From positions 6,367,676 through 6,431,675 of the forward strand of contig JAJEKV010000072.1 in assembly GCA_021234155.1 (NCBI GenBank): a DNA stretch of 64,000 nucleotides, in the 5' to 3' direction. The notes under the pieces were generated by a model, which saw nothing but the letters and a program-made list of their open reading frames with translations, did no database searches and was not told where the DNA came from. Positions within the stretch are counted from its first letter, which is position 1. Every line of letters starts with the position of its first letter. Below, one piece after another: positions 30,674-42,161 of the stretch. Origin of the DNA: Isoetes taiwanensis (Eukaryota > Streptophyta > Lycopodiopsida > Isoetales > Isoetaceae). The translations under genes and the position numbers were made by a program.

Positions 30674-31842
30674 CTAATTTTTAATCCACCCTTTGATTTG
30701 TTTAATCTTGGAGTAGAAACATTTCATAGAAGGCATTTGACCAGCAACCACATTTGAATTACTGGAGATAGTCTCATAAAAGGATCTGAATTGATAGCAG
30801 AAATTCTCATTCTCCAGCAGGGAAGAATTGAATTTGTAAGGTGTGCTCCCTTCTCTTTTAATGCTGATGACATGAGAGGTATGAAGGAACTGAGGCTGAT
30901 GATCAGAAATGGAAGTTCCTTCATCACTTGTAACATAGCTATTGTCCCAGAATGCTGCAGATGGATTGGAGACATAAAATCTGTCCAGAGTACAGAAAAC
31001 TCTTGCTTTATCTTTTTGTTTGTTCGACCAAGTATAGGTAGCAGTAGAGGAGGGGATATAGATCAGATTATTATCAGCAATAAGAGTATCCCAATTTTCC
31101 CTTTCAGTTCTGGACATATTGATTTTATTACCCAGTTTAAGATCTCAAGATGGAGTATTATTAAAATCACCAGCAATGATCCAGTTTTCAAGAGATTGAG
31201 AATCCAACCAGGAGTTCAGTTCAGCCCAAATTGGTTCTCTATCTTTGGGTGAAGTAGGAGCATAGACATTGATAATACCAAATCTGGAATTGGAGACCGA
31301 GCAGATCATGGCTTGCCAGGCTCTTGAGGGATTGTTATAAAAGGAAGAGTGATTGATATCTTTTTTCCAGATAATGGCCATTCCACCACTTGCTCCAGAA
31401 GAGCTGATCCAAATAGAGGTAGAATTAGGATCAATCCACTCCCCTAAGTTAGTACATTCAAAGGAGGGAAGCTTAAGTTCCTGAAGGATAATGATGTCTG
31501 CATTATATTGCCTGATTTGAGCAATGGCTCTTCTCCTTTTTAGAGGCCCTTTAATTCCTCTGAGATTCCAAGAAAGAATCTTCCTATCAATGAGAGAAGA
31601 GGGAGACAGAAGGAAAGAAGGATCTATAGCCTGATCTTTCTGGATTTTCTTTTACTTCTAGTGTTTTGAGCTAGAGTTTTATTAAAACCAGATAAAACCC
31701 GAGAGTCCCCCCTGTGACACTTATGTTCCTGAAGGCACAAGATATCTGGATCCAACTTGCGAACAACCAACGCCACTCTCGTTCTCTTCACGGATGACGA
31801 GCGCACCCCACAAACATTCCAGCTCACAATCTTCTTGTCCAT
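30674..31842 (-). pseudogene. LINE A ORF2: endonuclease domain
   Basis: Exonuclease-endonuclease-phosphatase fold that would nick target DNA. MDKKIVSWNVCGVR starts the domain at 31842. DPDILCLQEHKC holds the conserved glutamate. GIINVYAPTSPKDR and WIIAGDFNNTPS (31200-31150) hold the D-x-N pair. SDHQPQFLH ends the fold (the SDH motif). Breaks: one frameshift between 31624 and 31381 and a TGA at 31147-31145 just after DFNNTPS, in place of an arginine CGA codon. Confidence 0.88.
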
Positions 31843-31853
31843 AACTACTACTG

Positions 31854-32074
31854 AGAAGAAGGATTTTTACGATGCTTCTTCTTCCCGCCTTGCTTGCGGG
31901 AAGGTGTCCCCGACCGAGTCGATGGAACAAGAGTGAGCGGGTTATCTGTGAGTGCAACCTCAGCATCCAAATCCACTTTTGTCCCCACGCAGCATTCGGT
32001 GCCACTTTATCAAGTTCCATCCCCTCTGAGGAGGCTTGGGTGGATACCGCATCGGGAAGTCCGGACGGCCGCAT
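31854..32074 (-). pseudogene. LINE A ORF1 C-terminal remnant
   Basis: Read on minus, one frame gives GMELDKVAPNAAWG and, after a one-base shift near 31988, TKVDLDAEVALTDN followed by SRKQGGKKKHRKNPSSQ and tandem stops just upstream of the endonuclease start. A basic C-terminal tail directly before ORF2 is typical of plant LINE ORF1. The nucleic-acid-binding core is absent, so the element is truncated or rearranged here. Confidence 0.6.
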
Positions 32075-32207
32075 TCAACCGCCTCCACCGCCCCAGCCCG
32101 CTCAGGGGATTGCCGCTGCTTCCGCTCGCTCCTCAAGCCGCCAGATGTGAAGCAACTCGGGCCACCGCTCGGCGGAGATACCGATCCCCGCCCATCGGCG
32201 CGCTGCC

Positions 32208-32266
32208 GGGCCGCCTCATTATCCGAGATAATGAGGCGGCACTCGTGAGGGTCCGCACGAGTGGGG
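32208..32266. repeat. Two adjacent hairpins at the LINE A/LINE B junction
   Basis: GCCGCCTCATTATC and its exact reverse complement are separated by three bases (about 32210-32240). Immediately after, CACTCGTG and CACGAGTG form an 8-base stem with an 8-base loop (about 32239-32262). They sit exactly where minus-strand LINE A sequence gives way to plus-strand LINE B coding sequence. Confidence 0.85.
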
Positions 32267-35200
32267 GATTGTGAATGTCTACGCCCACAACAGCGCGCGG
32301 CAGATAGGGGCATTGTGGGCGTCGTTAAGACATAAGGTCGCATCCTTGGGGGCGGATGTGGCTTGGCTGTTGTTGAGCGACTTCAACATGGTCGAGTCCA
32401 TTCATGATAGGTGTGGCAAAGGAGCGGAAGTTGTGCAGGATTTTGAGCGGCAGTAGTGGGTGATGTTGCTGGACTCCTTGCATCTGACAGAGGCGGCGTG
32501 CGACTCTTCATTTACGTGGTGTAATCAGTGGACGGGGGCCGGTCGGGCGTACGCTCGACACGACAGATGCTATGCTAATACCCTAGCAGCGGACCAGGTG
32601 CCCTAGCTCAGGCAGACGAACATTTTGTCTACCACGGTCTCAGACCATTTTCCTCAGTTAATCTCCCAGGGAGCGACTGTAGCCAGACCGAGCCATACTG
32701 TGTTCAAGTTAAATACCGCCTACCTGAAGGATGCTGATTTCTCTTGGGGATGCCAACAGATTTGGTTTCGCACCTTTCAGGATAATTTCGGGATGGCAGG
32801 AATGGTGCAGGCCTTAGCTAAGGTCAAGGCATTCGCCAAGTCATGGGGAAGTCAGAGAGCACGGCAAGAGAGGGAGGTGTTAGAGGCGGCGTATCGCGAA
32901 TTGGAAGCCCTTAGATCTCGGTCGTCTGATGGGGTGCGGGAGAATGAGATTTTGCGCTACATTGCAGTAGATGAATCCAGGAGGACTGCTCAGGCAAGGG
33001 TGAAAGCAGGGATCACCTGGTTGCGGGAAGGAGACACTAATTCTCGAATGTTCTTCAGGGCTCCGCGACAGAAGAAGTATGTGGCCTCTATGTCGTCACT
33101 GGCATTGGTCGTATTCTGAATTCGCCGGTGGACATCAAGCTGGCAACTTTTCATCACTTCTCTCAGTTTTTTCAGGAAAAGAGATACCCCTACACAGACG
33201 TGATGGAGGAGATCGTTCTCAGTAAAGTGTCATGCAAGGTGTCGGCAGAGAGGAGGCAGATGTTGCAGTGCCCGCTCACAAAGCAGGAGCTTGAGGAGGC
33301 TTGTCGTGCCTTGGCCCCCCACAAGTGCCCTGATCTGGATGGCATTCTGGTCGAGTTCTTCCAAGTATATTGGGATTGGATGGGGACTCGGTGTTGCAGA
33401 CCTATCAAGATCTGCTTCAGGCAGAAGCGTTGGACTATAGGCTCAACACGGGCTGCATCTCGTTGATACCGAAGGTGAAGGAGCCAGCTATCATTTCTGA
33501 TTGGCACCCCATCACCCTTCTGTCGGCAGTATACAAAATTATCGCGAAGGCACTTTCGCTTAGACTGCAAGTAGTCTTAAAAGAGACTATTAGTCCCATG
33601 CAGTCTGGCTTCATTCTAGGCAGGCAGATTCTGAGCAATGTAGCGGCGGCATTCGAGGGCATTCACTGGGCACGCAGAACAGGTCAGCAGATTGTGTACT
33701 TGAAGCTGGATTTCGCAAAGGCCTATGATAGTGTTCGGTGGACGTTCTTGAAAAGGATGTTGTTGGCCTTTAGATGTGGGGAGGCCTTTACGGCAGTGGC
33801 TATGAAGCTCTTAATGTCCGCCAGAGCCACCCACCTGTGTCACGGCGAGTCATCTCTGATATTTAGGGTGGGGCGTGGAGTTCGCCAGGGATGCCCTTTG
33901 GCGCCCTTCCTCTTCACCATTGTAGCGGAGGCTCTCTCGCAGTTGTTGACTTCCGCAGTGGAGGCGGGTGTGGTGGAGGGGTTGAGGATGGCAGACGGGT
34001 CGCAGCAGATTGGGAGTCAGTACGCTGATGATTCATTCCTCTTCCTGCAGGCTGATGAGGGGAATCTGTTAAACACGAAGGAGCTGCTGGATACATTCTC
34101 CCTTGCTTCTGGCTGCCTCATGAATTGGACGAAGTGCTCGGCATTGTGGCTGGCAGCTGATCCCATGCCTGTGGTCGTGTCCCAATTCTCTTGGCGAATG
34201 CAGCCGCAGGGCACGTGCTCTAGGCTTTTGGGTATCCCATTCGGCATCGACATCTCAGCGTCAGCTGTGTGGGAGGATATTCTGGTGGTACTCCGTCGGC
34301 ATCTTAATTGGTGGAAGGGGGGGAAGCTGTCCATGGCTGGCAGGGTCACAGTGGCGAAGTCCGTCCTATGTTCGACTCATATTTATATGGCCTCTATCAT
34401 CCTGGCGCCAGAAACTAAGGTGCAGGAAATCTCCTCTATGGTTCGTAACTTCGTATGGGGAGGCAATGAGGAAGCGGTCGTGAAGGTGGCCTGGTGGAAG
34501 TGCGTGCGCCCCAAGGCTGGGGGTGGACTCGGCTTCTTCGACCTCTCGCTGCATGGCAAGGTCCTCTTGTCTAAGTTTGTCTTTGCCATTCTTGAGAATG
34601 CGCTCGACTCCCCGGGCATGGTCTTGCTTCAACAGTCGCTGTCTCACTCAATAGTTTTCCACAAGCCGTCCGTGTCCGCGCGGCTCTCTTGGGCGTTGTT
34701 CGTGGATATCAGGCCGTATGCTCATGCCTCTCCGTTTCTGAAGGGGCTTCTGCGAGCCTGGGAGCAGGTACGGCCGCTGTTTGTAATTGACGCCACCAGG
34801 TGCATTCAGTTGGAGGCATCGCCTTGGTGGATCCCGCTCGAACCACGCGCACCTTTGGTTCTAGCAGCCTCCATCGATCCCTGAGTTCAGCGCAGATGCG
34901 CGCAATCTGGGGTATTGACGGTGGCGGACTGGTATATGGATGGGCAGCTGGCACCCTGGTAGCTTTTTCGCCACAGATTTTGGCTTCAAGAACGGGATTG
35001 TGTTATCTGGGCGCGGGTGGCTAATGCTCTGCCGCTGCACCCTCCGCAGGCATCAGGACGTGTGTGGAAGTGTCACCCGAAAGTAGATCCCTCAAATTTC
35101 GTGAAATCCTGTTATGGGCTTTTGGCAATTCAAGATGAGCTGCCTCCTTCGGACGGGTGGAGTCTTTAGGTGGCCGGGGATGATTGGGCCTACATCTGGA

Positions 35201-35819
35201 GATGGGTGTGGAACCCAATCTCGCCCCCCAAGATTCGGGTATTGCTGTGGCAGATTGTGCACCGTTCTTTGAGGGTGAACACGTGGGTTCACAGGATCAA
35301 CCCGCGGATCAGCGACTTGTGTTCTATGTGTGGTGCCTGTGTGGAGACCCTGGAACACTGCATGTTTCTTTGCTCAGATATCCGGCCGGCATGGCAGTGG
35401 GTCCAGCGCCTCTTTCATACCTCGCTCCGTAGTCAAGAGGTTCTTTTGGGGTTGTACCCTAACAGGTGGTCCCAGCTTCAGAGTCTGGCCTTTCATCTGT
35501 GTAAAGCCTGGTTGTTGTGGCTCATTTGGAAGCGACGACGCATGAAGGTGTTCAGGCTTTGGTCCCGCAGTTGAGGTACAAACTATATCTTTCTTATCTG
35601 GCGTCCCCTCGGAAAGAGCAGTTCAAAGCAGCGGTCTGGGAAGGAACCCTCCACATTGTAGACACTTGGGTAGATTTGTGGCATGAGTCGTAGATAGGTA
35701 CATATGTTAGGCGGGTGCTCGCTCTGGTGTGGGCAGGAGTACCCTAATATTGCTCATCTTGTATTTATTCTGGATTAATATTAGTTAATTTGATCTTTCC
35801 AAAAAAAAAAAAAAAAAAA
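32243..35819 (+). mobile_element. LINE B: 5'-truncated L1-like retrotransposon, GC-richer
   Basis: A plus-strand element ending in a 19-base A run (35801-35819). Coding starts inside the endonuclease (GIVNVYAHNSARQIGALW, 32268 onward; LLSDFNMVE), continues through a linker (TVSDHFPQLIS at 32627 is the endonuclease SDH motif), reverse transcriptase (33370-34884) and a zf-RVT motif (SPPKIRVLLWQIVHRSLR, CSMCGAC, CMFLC; 35170-35574). The frames change at about 32456, 33119, 33466 and 34884 and stops interrupt. GC content is far above its surroundings and above LINE A, so it is a different family. The 5' end is missing, as in most LINE insertions. Confidence 0.9.
33370..34884 (+). pseudogene. LINE B reverse transcriptase
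   Basis: About 500 open codons. Motifs: CISLIPKVKEPAIISDWHPI (29-48), LKLDFAKAYDSVRW (D114), GVRQGCPLAPFLF (~170-182), and the catalytic QYADDSFLF (YADD 218-221), followed by LLGIPFG, a thumb region and LSMAGRVTVAKSVL. The endonuclease lies upstream in other frames and the C-terminal zinc motif downstream in another frame, so this is an internal piece of a broken ORF2. Confidence 0.9.
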
Positions 35820-38800
35820 CTAGCAAAAGGGCAGGGTTGGGGCAAAGGTTAGGAAAAAATTGAAGGGAGAAATGACGCCATAATCAATTAAGAAATGTTT
35901 TTTTTTTTTTTTTTTTTTTTTGTTTTTGAGACGACAATGCTAAGATTGATAAAGCTTGATGTTGTTCCTCTAGCTTCATGATGAATAAATGTTGGTTAAA
36001 CCTTACCCAATTAATGGTGAAGTATAAAATCTGTATAAAATCTGTATGATAAGATAATAATTGCCAACAATAAATGAAGCCTCACAACTATTGTCTTGAC
36101 TATATGCAATCTAAGATGGATTTGTTGGTTAACCCTTTTCCATAGAACCAGAACAAAGAAATGGCACCTTGGTTGCTTCACCTTCTTGAACTACTTCCTT
36201 GAACTTTTTTTCATGTGTGTTTTGAAGAGAATTCTTGCTTTGCCTACTTCAGATGTCCCACCCCTTTGACATATCCATACAGATCCATTTGCCCAAATGC
36301 CTTGGACCTACTGCCTAACTCTTTCACATGTTACTGTAAAACGCTAAAGGCAGAAACTGGTACATTATGTGGCTATATTCTTGTCTAAGAAAAATCTTTG
36401 TGCATGTTCTTAGTCCTAGCGTTTTTTCTCTTACACTTGAAGCCTCTCATTGGTCAAACTTTTGTTGTAATGGGCCTTATGGAGATGAGTATGGCATCAA
36501 TAGCATAAGGACTGCTCAAGTTACAGATTCCACACTATGCAGATAAGACCATCATAGAATAAGCTGGAACAAGTTCCAGATGGCAATTTTGGCCAGCTGA
36601 TTAGGCATCAATGGTTAAGGTACATTTATATATGGGATATCGACGTTCTTGAACTGAAGAGAATCAGGTCCAGCCAAGTATAACAGCTACATGGAGTACC
36701 AAATAATCCAAGATAAGGTGTTGTTAAAGAGATTTCTGGTTTCCTCCAAAATAAACGAATAGACAGATTAGCTTGAGTCCAGTAAACATACACCTAAATC
36801 ATCAAATTACCGAAACAGAATATGACTATTTAACTGTCTAAAACAATAACAACATATTCTTGTCTGATACCTTATTACCTTTATTGAATGAGATGGCCCT
36901 ATGGCAGTGACAGAAAAATACCCCAACCGATGGATTGATATTGATGTCTTTAAAAAAAGTGCCAATGTCATTAGTGCGCATATCAATGTGTTCCTTTTAT
37001 GACCTATAGCCCATTGCAAATATGAAGGGGGGTCTCTAAGAGCTTTGAGATCTTGAAGTATGCTTCAGAACACACAACCTGAGACAATTGAGTGAAATGT
37101 TCAAGTGAATCAACAAATATACAAAAACATACATATCTGAATTGCAGATTGTCAGAAATTATTAATTAAATAAAACCTAATATCCAAATGCACATACTGC
37201 CCACAAAGCTGCAAATAATACTTCTACAAATTTACTTGTTCATGCTTATGGCTAGCTCTTTCAGCCTGTCTTAAGCAGAGCCTGCCTTAGCAGACAAGTA
37301 ATTCTAACGAGTGAAAAACAAAAAGTAGCAAAATTAGAGTCAGCAGTAGAAGTCTTGCAACAATGGTGCATAAGCTTCATGAACAAGTATTCTGCAGCTT
37401 AGAAGAGGAAATTGAAGCAATTAACAATGAAAAACAGAATTATAGAATGGTAATCTCGGACTGCCTGGAGCAGCAGTCGCCACTTCAAGGCCATTTTTAT
37501 CAACTATACATACTTCTCATTTCATTGATTGCTTTTTCTGCCTCCTGCAAATATTAAAGATGAAAGTAAAGTTAAAGCAAATCTACCACACGATGATATG
37601 GATTAAAAGTCAAAGAAGTCATGCTTCTCATCATAAGGCCAGCAACCATAACAAGTGTGAAGAAGACACTTGCATTTCACTGACAAACTCTAGTAATATT
37701 CGCATATATTAGAAACAAACACATATTCCTGCATTACTATTTTGGTAAAGAGTTCATACTTTTGACTGTTGTTAGACATTTTATCCTCCTATTCTAGATA
37801 ATTTAATCTGCATTGGCATACAAGGCATGCGACAAAGAAGGATAAAGTCCATGACACAAGCTTGAATTGCTATTTTATTTTGGGCGCATTTTCATCAGCC
37901 AGATATGCTATTATCTAAACCTTCAATGCCAGAAACAAGGATCTTATGAACTACAACAACTAAAGGATCTATTAAAACTTGGAAAACCATAGAGAAACAA
38001 CTCTAAAGCATGTTACCTATTTATTCCTAAAAAGAAACAAATTTAAATCCTCTAAAACGTCCAGAACGTTGATCCCACATCACTCTAGCATCTCTATGTC
38101 ACATCACAGTAAGAGAAGGTTAACACCAGGCTCCAGTAATCCATGAACAAATACTAAAGAACGCAAAACTGGGTCACTTAGGAACAGCTCAGATACAAGG
38201 AAAAAGCAGCAAAAAGTGTGGCATCTCTGACCACTGGGCTCAGATCGCCAACGAAAATGTTGAAATGTCCTGAATAAATGACAGAAAGAAAGTAAGACAA
38301 TTGGATGGAAGGAAAATTTTCTCTGCAAAGTTTATATGACGGTTGACCAAATCTGCGATGCAATAGAAACCTCATTTAGTCTCCGCATTTGGAGTTGAGA
38401 AAATAAAGTATCTATGGATAACTTACATTTGCCTTCCATTCAAAGATATAAGTGTAGCGGCAGCAAATCGTTAATCAAAATAATCTACGAACCCATACGA
38501 TGACTGCAAAACCAAAGTCCATAACATTTGATTTGAATATGAAAAATGCAACTACATGAAACCAGGTGCTCATTGGGTGAGCAAATACCTTCTCCTTTTT
38601 AATGAGTTTACAGCTCTCTAAGGGTCCAATGCTGGCGTAATTTGTAACTAAAATCAGCCCCAAACTCAAGCTGTTATTTGTATCAGTGATTCTGGTATAC
38701 CAGCCTTCAAACGATTGGAACTCTCGCTGAAGCAAGCATTGGACTCAGTTTGCATCCCTAAATCGGCATAAAAATGCTGCATCCTATTATTGGCTAAAAG

Positions 38801-39079
38801 AACAGAACTATCCGGCCATAGCAACAAGGAAACCATAGTTAGGCAAGAACTGGTACATTTTTGAACTGTAACATGAAGAAATCGGTGCAATCAAGCAAGG
38901 GCGACCAAGAAACACTGCAACCGTACTTGTTCCTTTGCTGTTCTTTTTGCCACTCGCCCTCCCCACATCTAGCAGCTAGGTGACGAAATACCAACATCCA
39001 GAGGTGCGCGGACTGGCATAGGAGACCGCTGGAGGGGCGCAATTATATCAGGGTTGTAATGGCAGACCCTGAAACATAC
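35820..39079. other. Non-coding stretch
   Basis: No gene was recognised. A 24-base T run at 35898-35921 may be the reversed tail of a small retro-insertion. Scattered short open frames have no family resemblance. Confidence 0.45.
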
Positions 39080-39165
39080 CTTGGCTGTCGGTGCTCAGCC
39101 CCAGCATTTGACGCTCGTTGCTCGGCTATGGCGTCTTCCCTCTCATATTGAATCAAGTAAATCAT
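39080..39165 (-). CDS. Possible first exon of an unrecognised minus-strand gene
   Basis: Read on minus from ATG 39165, the frame gives MIYLIQYEREDAIAEQRA and ends at a good donor (CCAAG|GTATGT, 39080). The same frame is open further upstream with a hydrophobic stretch (LLCFCLLDFLLGLVMIYLI) after a stop, so the true start is uncertain. Candidate downstream exons (for example near 38700) could not be joined with confidence. Confidence 0.25.
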
Positions 39166-39526
39166 GACAAGGCCTAGAAGAAAGTCGAGCAAGCAGAAGC
39201 AGAGGAGGGAATCGGGATGGTCGGAGAAGAGGAGAAGTGATTTTCAAGGACTTTCTAATTTTCATGGCCGTTCGATGCGAAATTAAGAAATCTAATGGTT
39301 GAAATTAAAAATAGCTGACGTGGCACGACACGTGGCATAGCTAGGAATGCAGGAAATCGGGCGGGGGGGTTAGGCAACCCTGCTAAAAATTTGTGCACTG
39401 GAGGCCATTATGGCAAAAAATAATGGGGCGAGCCTAGGGGCGAGGAGATTTATTTGCAGATTTATTTGCAACCCCTTTAACCCGCTCACACTATCTCCCC
39501 CCGATTGGGGTTATTAAATAAATTAA

Positions 39527-39618
39527 TGGAAACCCTTCCGGGGTTTTATGTGGAAACCCTTCTGGATTTCCATTGAACCCCGGAAGGGTTTCCATATTAG
39601 AACCCCGGAAGGGTTTCC
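39527..39618. repeat. Cluster of GGAAACCCTTCC repeats in opposing orientation
   Basis: Two forward copies (about 39528 and 39551) are followed by two reverse-complement copies (about 39584 and 39606), so the segment can fold on itself. The same motif forms a larger cluster at 50221-50640. Confidence 0.85.
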
Positions 39619-42161
39619 ACTAAAAATAGAATTTTTTGGGGGAAGATATCCGCCATTCATTAATGATAGAATTAAATTCTCAACACCGCTATTTTTGAGG
39701 AAGCTTTTTCAGAAAAGATTTTTTTTTTTCTTCCTACGGCTACCTCTCCGGTGATGTTTTTCTGAAAGTGGCGATTCAGGATGAAGCGTTTCATTGGCGA
39801 TTTAGGATTCCAGGAAGTGTTTCAATTTCAGTTGGGATTTAGGATTCACGGAAGTGTTTCTGTGGCGATTAAGAAGTCCAAAAGTTTAGAAGACGGTTTC
39901 TGGTTTCTGGAGTTCGGCTTCAAAAGGTAAATAATTTTCTTGTCGGATTTGCCACCATAATCAAGCTGAAAGAACATAGCTTTAAATAAGATCTGGAGAT
40001 GCACTCAAGAAGCGAGGAACATACTGCGACTAATATGCTCTAAAGCAATAAGCCTGGAACTGCATGATAGTATTTTTGACTGACGCAAAAGTAGACAAGA
40101 TAGAGAAAATTTAGAGTTTATAATCTTTGGCCCTTCGATCTTGGAAAGAGTTGAAGGCTTTGGTGCAACGCTTGGAACTGCATGACAGAATTGGTGCTGC
40201 TGTGCAAAATCGGCAGAGGCGAGATTGGAGGCAAAGGCAAATTCGACAGAGACAAATCCTCCAGAGGGACGAATATTCAGAAATAAGAAAGGGATTTCGG
40301 ATTAGCAAGGGAGTCCAGGAGCTGGTCCGGTCCTAAGGACTATTCGAGAAATCTTGCAAATTCTTTTTAGACTATCTGTGAAGAGGCTTTTTCTGATAAA
40401 ATTTCTCAAGTTCTTGATGTGGAATTATCATGTGATAATTTTCAGTTACCTAGCCCATTTTCATCTGGAAAACTATAGATCTTTTGCTCTCATGAGAGAA
40501 TTGTCATATCTTGTCTAGTTTGATTTGGTGTTTGGGCAAAGATCTGGTGTCGTTTGGCATCTTTTTGTTGTCTGAAGTTGTGACGTGGTTCTTTTGCCGG
40601 TCCGATCTGTTGGCAAGATCTGGCCGTGACATTGGCATAAATTTGCGTTACGGGTTTTATTTGGTCCAGAAATGCTTATTTATGTTGGAGGGTTTTAAAT
40701 GATCCGGCAAACAAAAGTTTCTGAGATTCATGGCCCATGATTGCTAATGGGTGCAATTGAAAGGAGATCCTATTGCAGAAATTGGTCGGGATTGGCCAAG
40801 ATTGAGGAAGATCTGGTCATTGGATCTATTGATCGGCAAATTTATTAGCTCTGCTGCACGATCTTGCATTATGGCTGGACCAGAAAGTGGTGAAAATTTG
40901 GGGAATGGAAAAGATTAATGCATGACGAAGCTTGGAAACGGCAAGAAAGTGCAAGAATTAAAAGGGAATATGATCACAGAGCCAAGGGCTCTAAACCGTG
41001 ATGCAGCCTTGGTGGCTTTTTTACAGATGGTTACAGGCCAGACTTTGCAGCATCACGGTTCTTAAAGTTTGAAATTGGCAGAGGCATAGGCGGGTTTTAA
41101 ATCTTACGAGGGCCTGTTTTCGAGCTGCAGCTTGGAACACAAAACTTCCAGGTTAGACAAATTTCTCCATCTCGTCCATCATAGCTATTTTTGGATGCAA
41201 TTAGGAGATAAGTAAGTGCATCTAATTCCTTCAAGATTAGCTTAATTCCAACGAATAAATTTTGAATCCTTTTCATCTTGAATGCTTGAAGGTGGAGCGC
41301 ATTTATCAATTGGGCAGATCATCAATCCTCGACGAAGTTTTTATTTCCATTAAAAAAATATTAGAAACACTTGGGTTTTGGAGCGATCAAACCCAAAACT
41401 TTACATGTAACAAGTTTATATATTAATGCAAAAGCACTCCAAGTGCAATTTTATTGCATCTCTATTTCTTCGCTCATGTAAATAGCCATGGCAATAAGAA
41501 AAGCTTCATGGTGTTCTCTAGCGAAATAAAAAAGGGCTGAATATATTAAGCTTAGAAGCAACCAAAAAGGGCATGGAAACGAGCCTTCTATATCCACTTA
41601 AATAGATGCTACCTTGAACGATCTTAGCGCACAGTCACAAACTAAATGTGAACTAGCCAATTCATTTACAATTATGATTTGTCTGATTGGAAGTTCTTGT
41701 ATGTTGTCATTGTGCTTAAAATTTGCTAGGGTTTGAGGGTTTTCTTTGTAATAACAGTCTTTCTCATATATTTCAAATAAATTACCTACTTATGGTTTTT
41801 TTGTAATCTATTCATACAGATATGGCAGGATTAGAGGCGGGCGGGGATGCGTTGGGCGCCACCGCGGTTCCTGACCGATTAGGACATTCGCTACTTTGTG
41901 GGTTAGTCCCTAGTATAAGCCTAGGTTTTTAGTATAAGCTTAGGTTAGTTTTGGATTCGTAGTATAAGTTTAGGTTAGTCCCTTAGTATGAGCTTATCCG
42001 TTGTTCTCTTACTTCCATTAGTACATAGAGGAAACGTAATATGCATTTTGTACGTAGAAAAAACTTAATTTGTTTTTGTCTATTGCTTTAGAGTTGTGTG
42101 AACTTAGAATTTAGAATTCTTTAGGGACGAGCTCCATGGGTATTGGAGAATACGTCGAGTA
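39619..42161. other. Non-coding stretch
   Basis: No gene was recognised. A glutamine/arginine-rich frame (40127-40336) and others lack family resemblance. The sequence becomes richer in T after ~41340. Confidence 0.45.

Larger units (their letters stand above)
26924..32074 (-). mobile_element. LINE A: nearly full-length L1-like non-LTR retrotransposon
   Basis: A minus-strand element with its poly(A) tail seen as a T run at 26924-26951. From 5' to 3': the end of an ORF1-like frame (KKKHRKNPSSQ then two stops, just before 31842), an apurinic-type endonuclease beginning MDKKIVSWNVCG (31842), reverse transcriptase, a zf-RVT-like cysteine motif and a C-terminal extension. Damage is light: a frameshift between 31624 and 31381, TGA at 31147-31145 (a CGA codon lost), TAG at 30676-30674, a frameshift near 27785, and a frameshift in ORF1 near 31988. 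The 5' end is uncertain because the GC-rich DNA beyond 31990 abuts LINE B. No target duplication was resolved. Confidence 0.9.

Noticed and set aside
32036-32343. Opposing proline/serine-rich open frames
   Set aside because: High GC lowers stop frequency in all frames; only the short LINE ORF1 and endonuclease segments have supporting motifs.
26924-35819. LTR retrotransposon in the LINE region
   Set aside because: No integrase, protease or RNase H of the Ty1/Ty3 type and no long terminal repeats; poly(A) ends and endonuclease domains identify LINEs.
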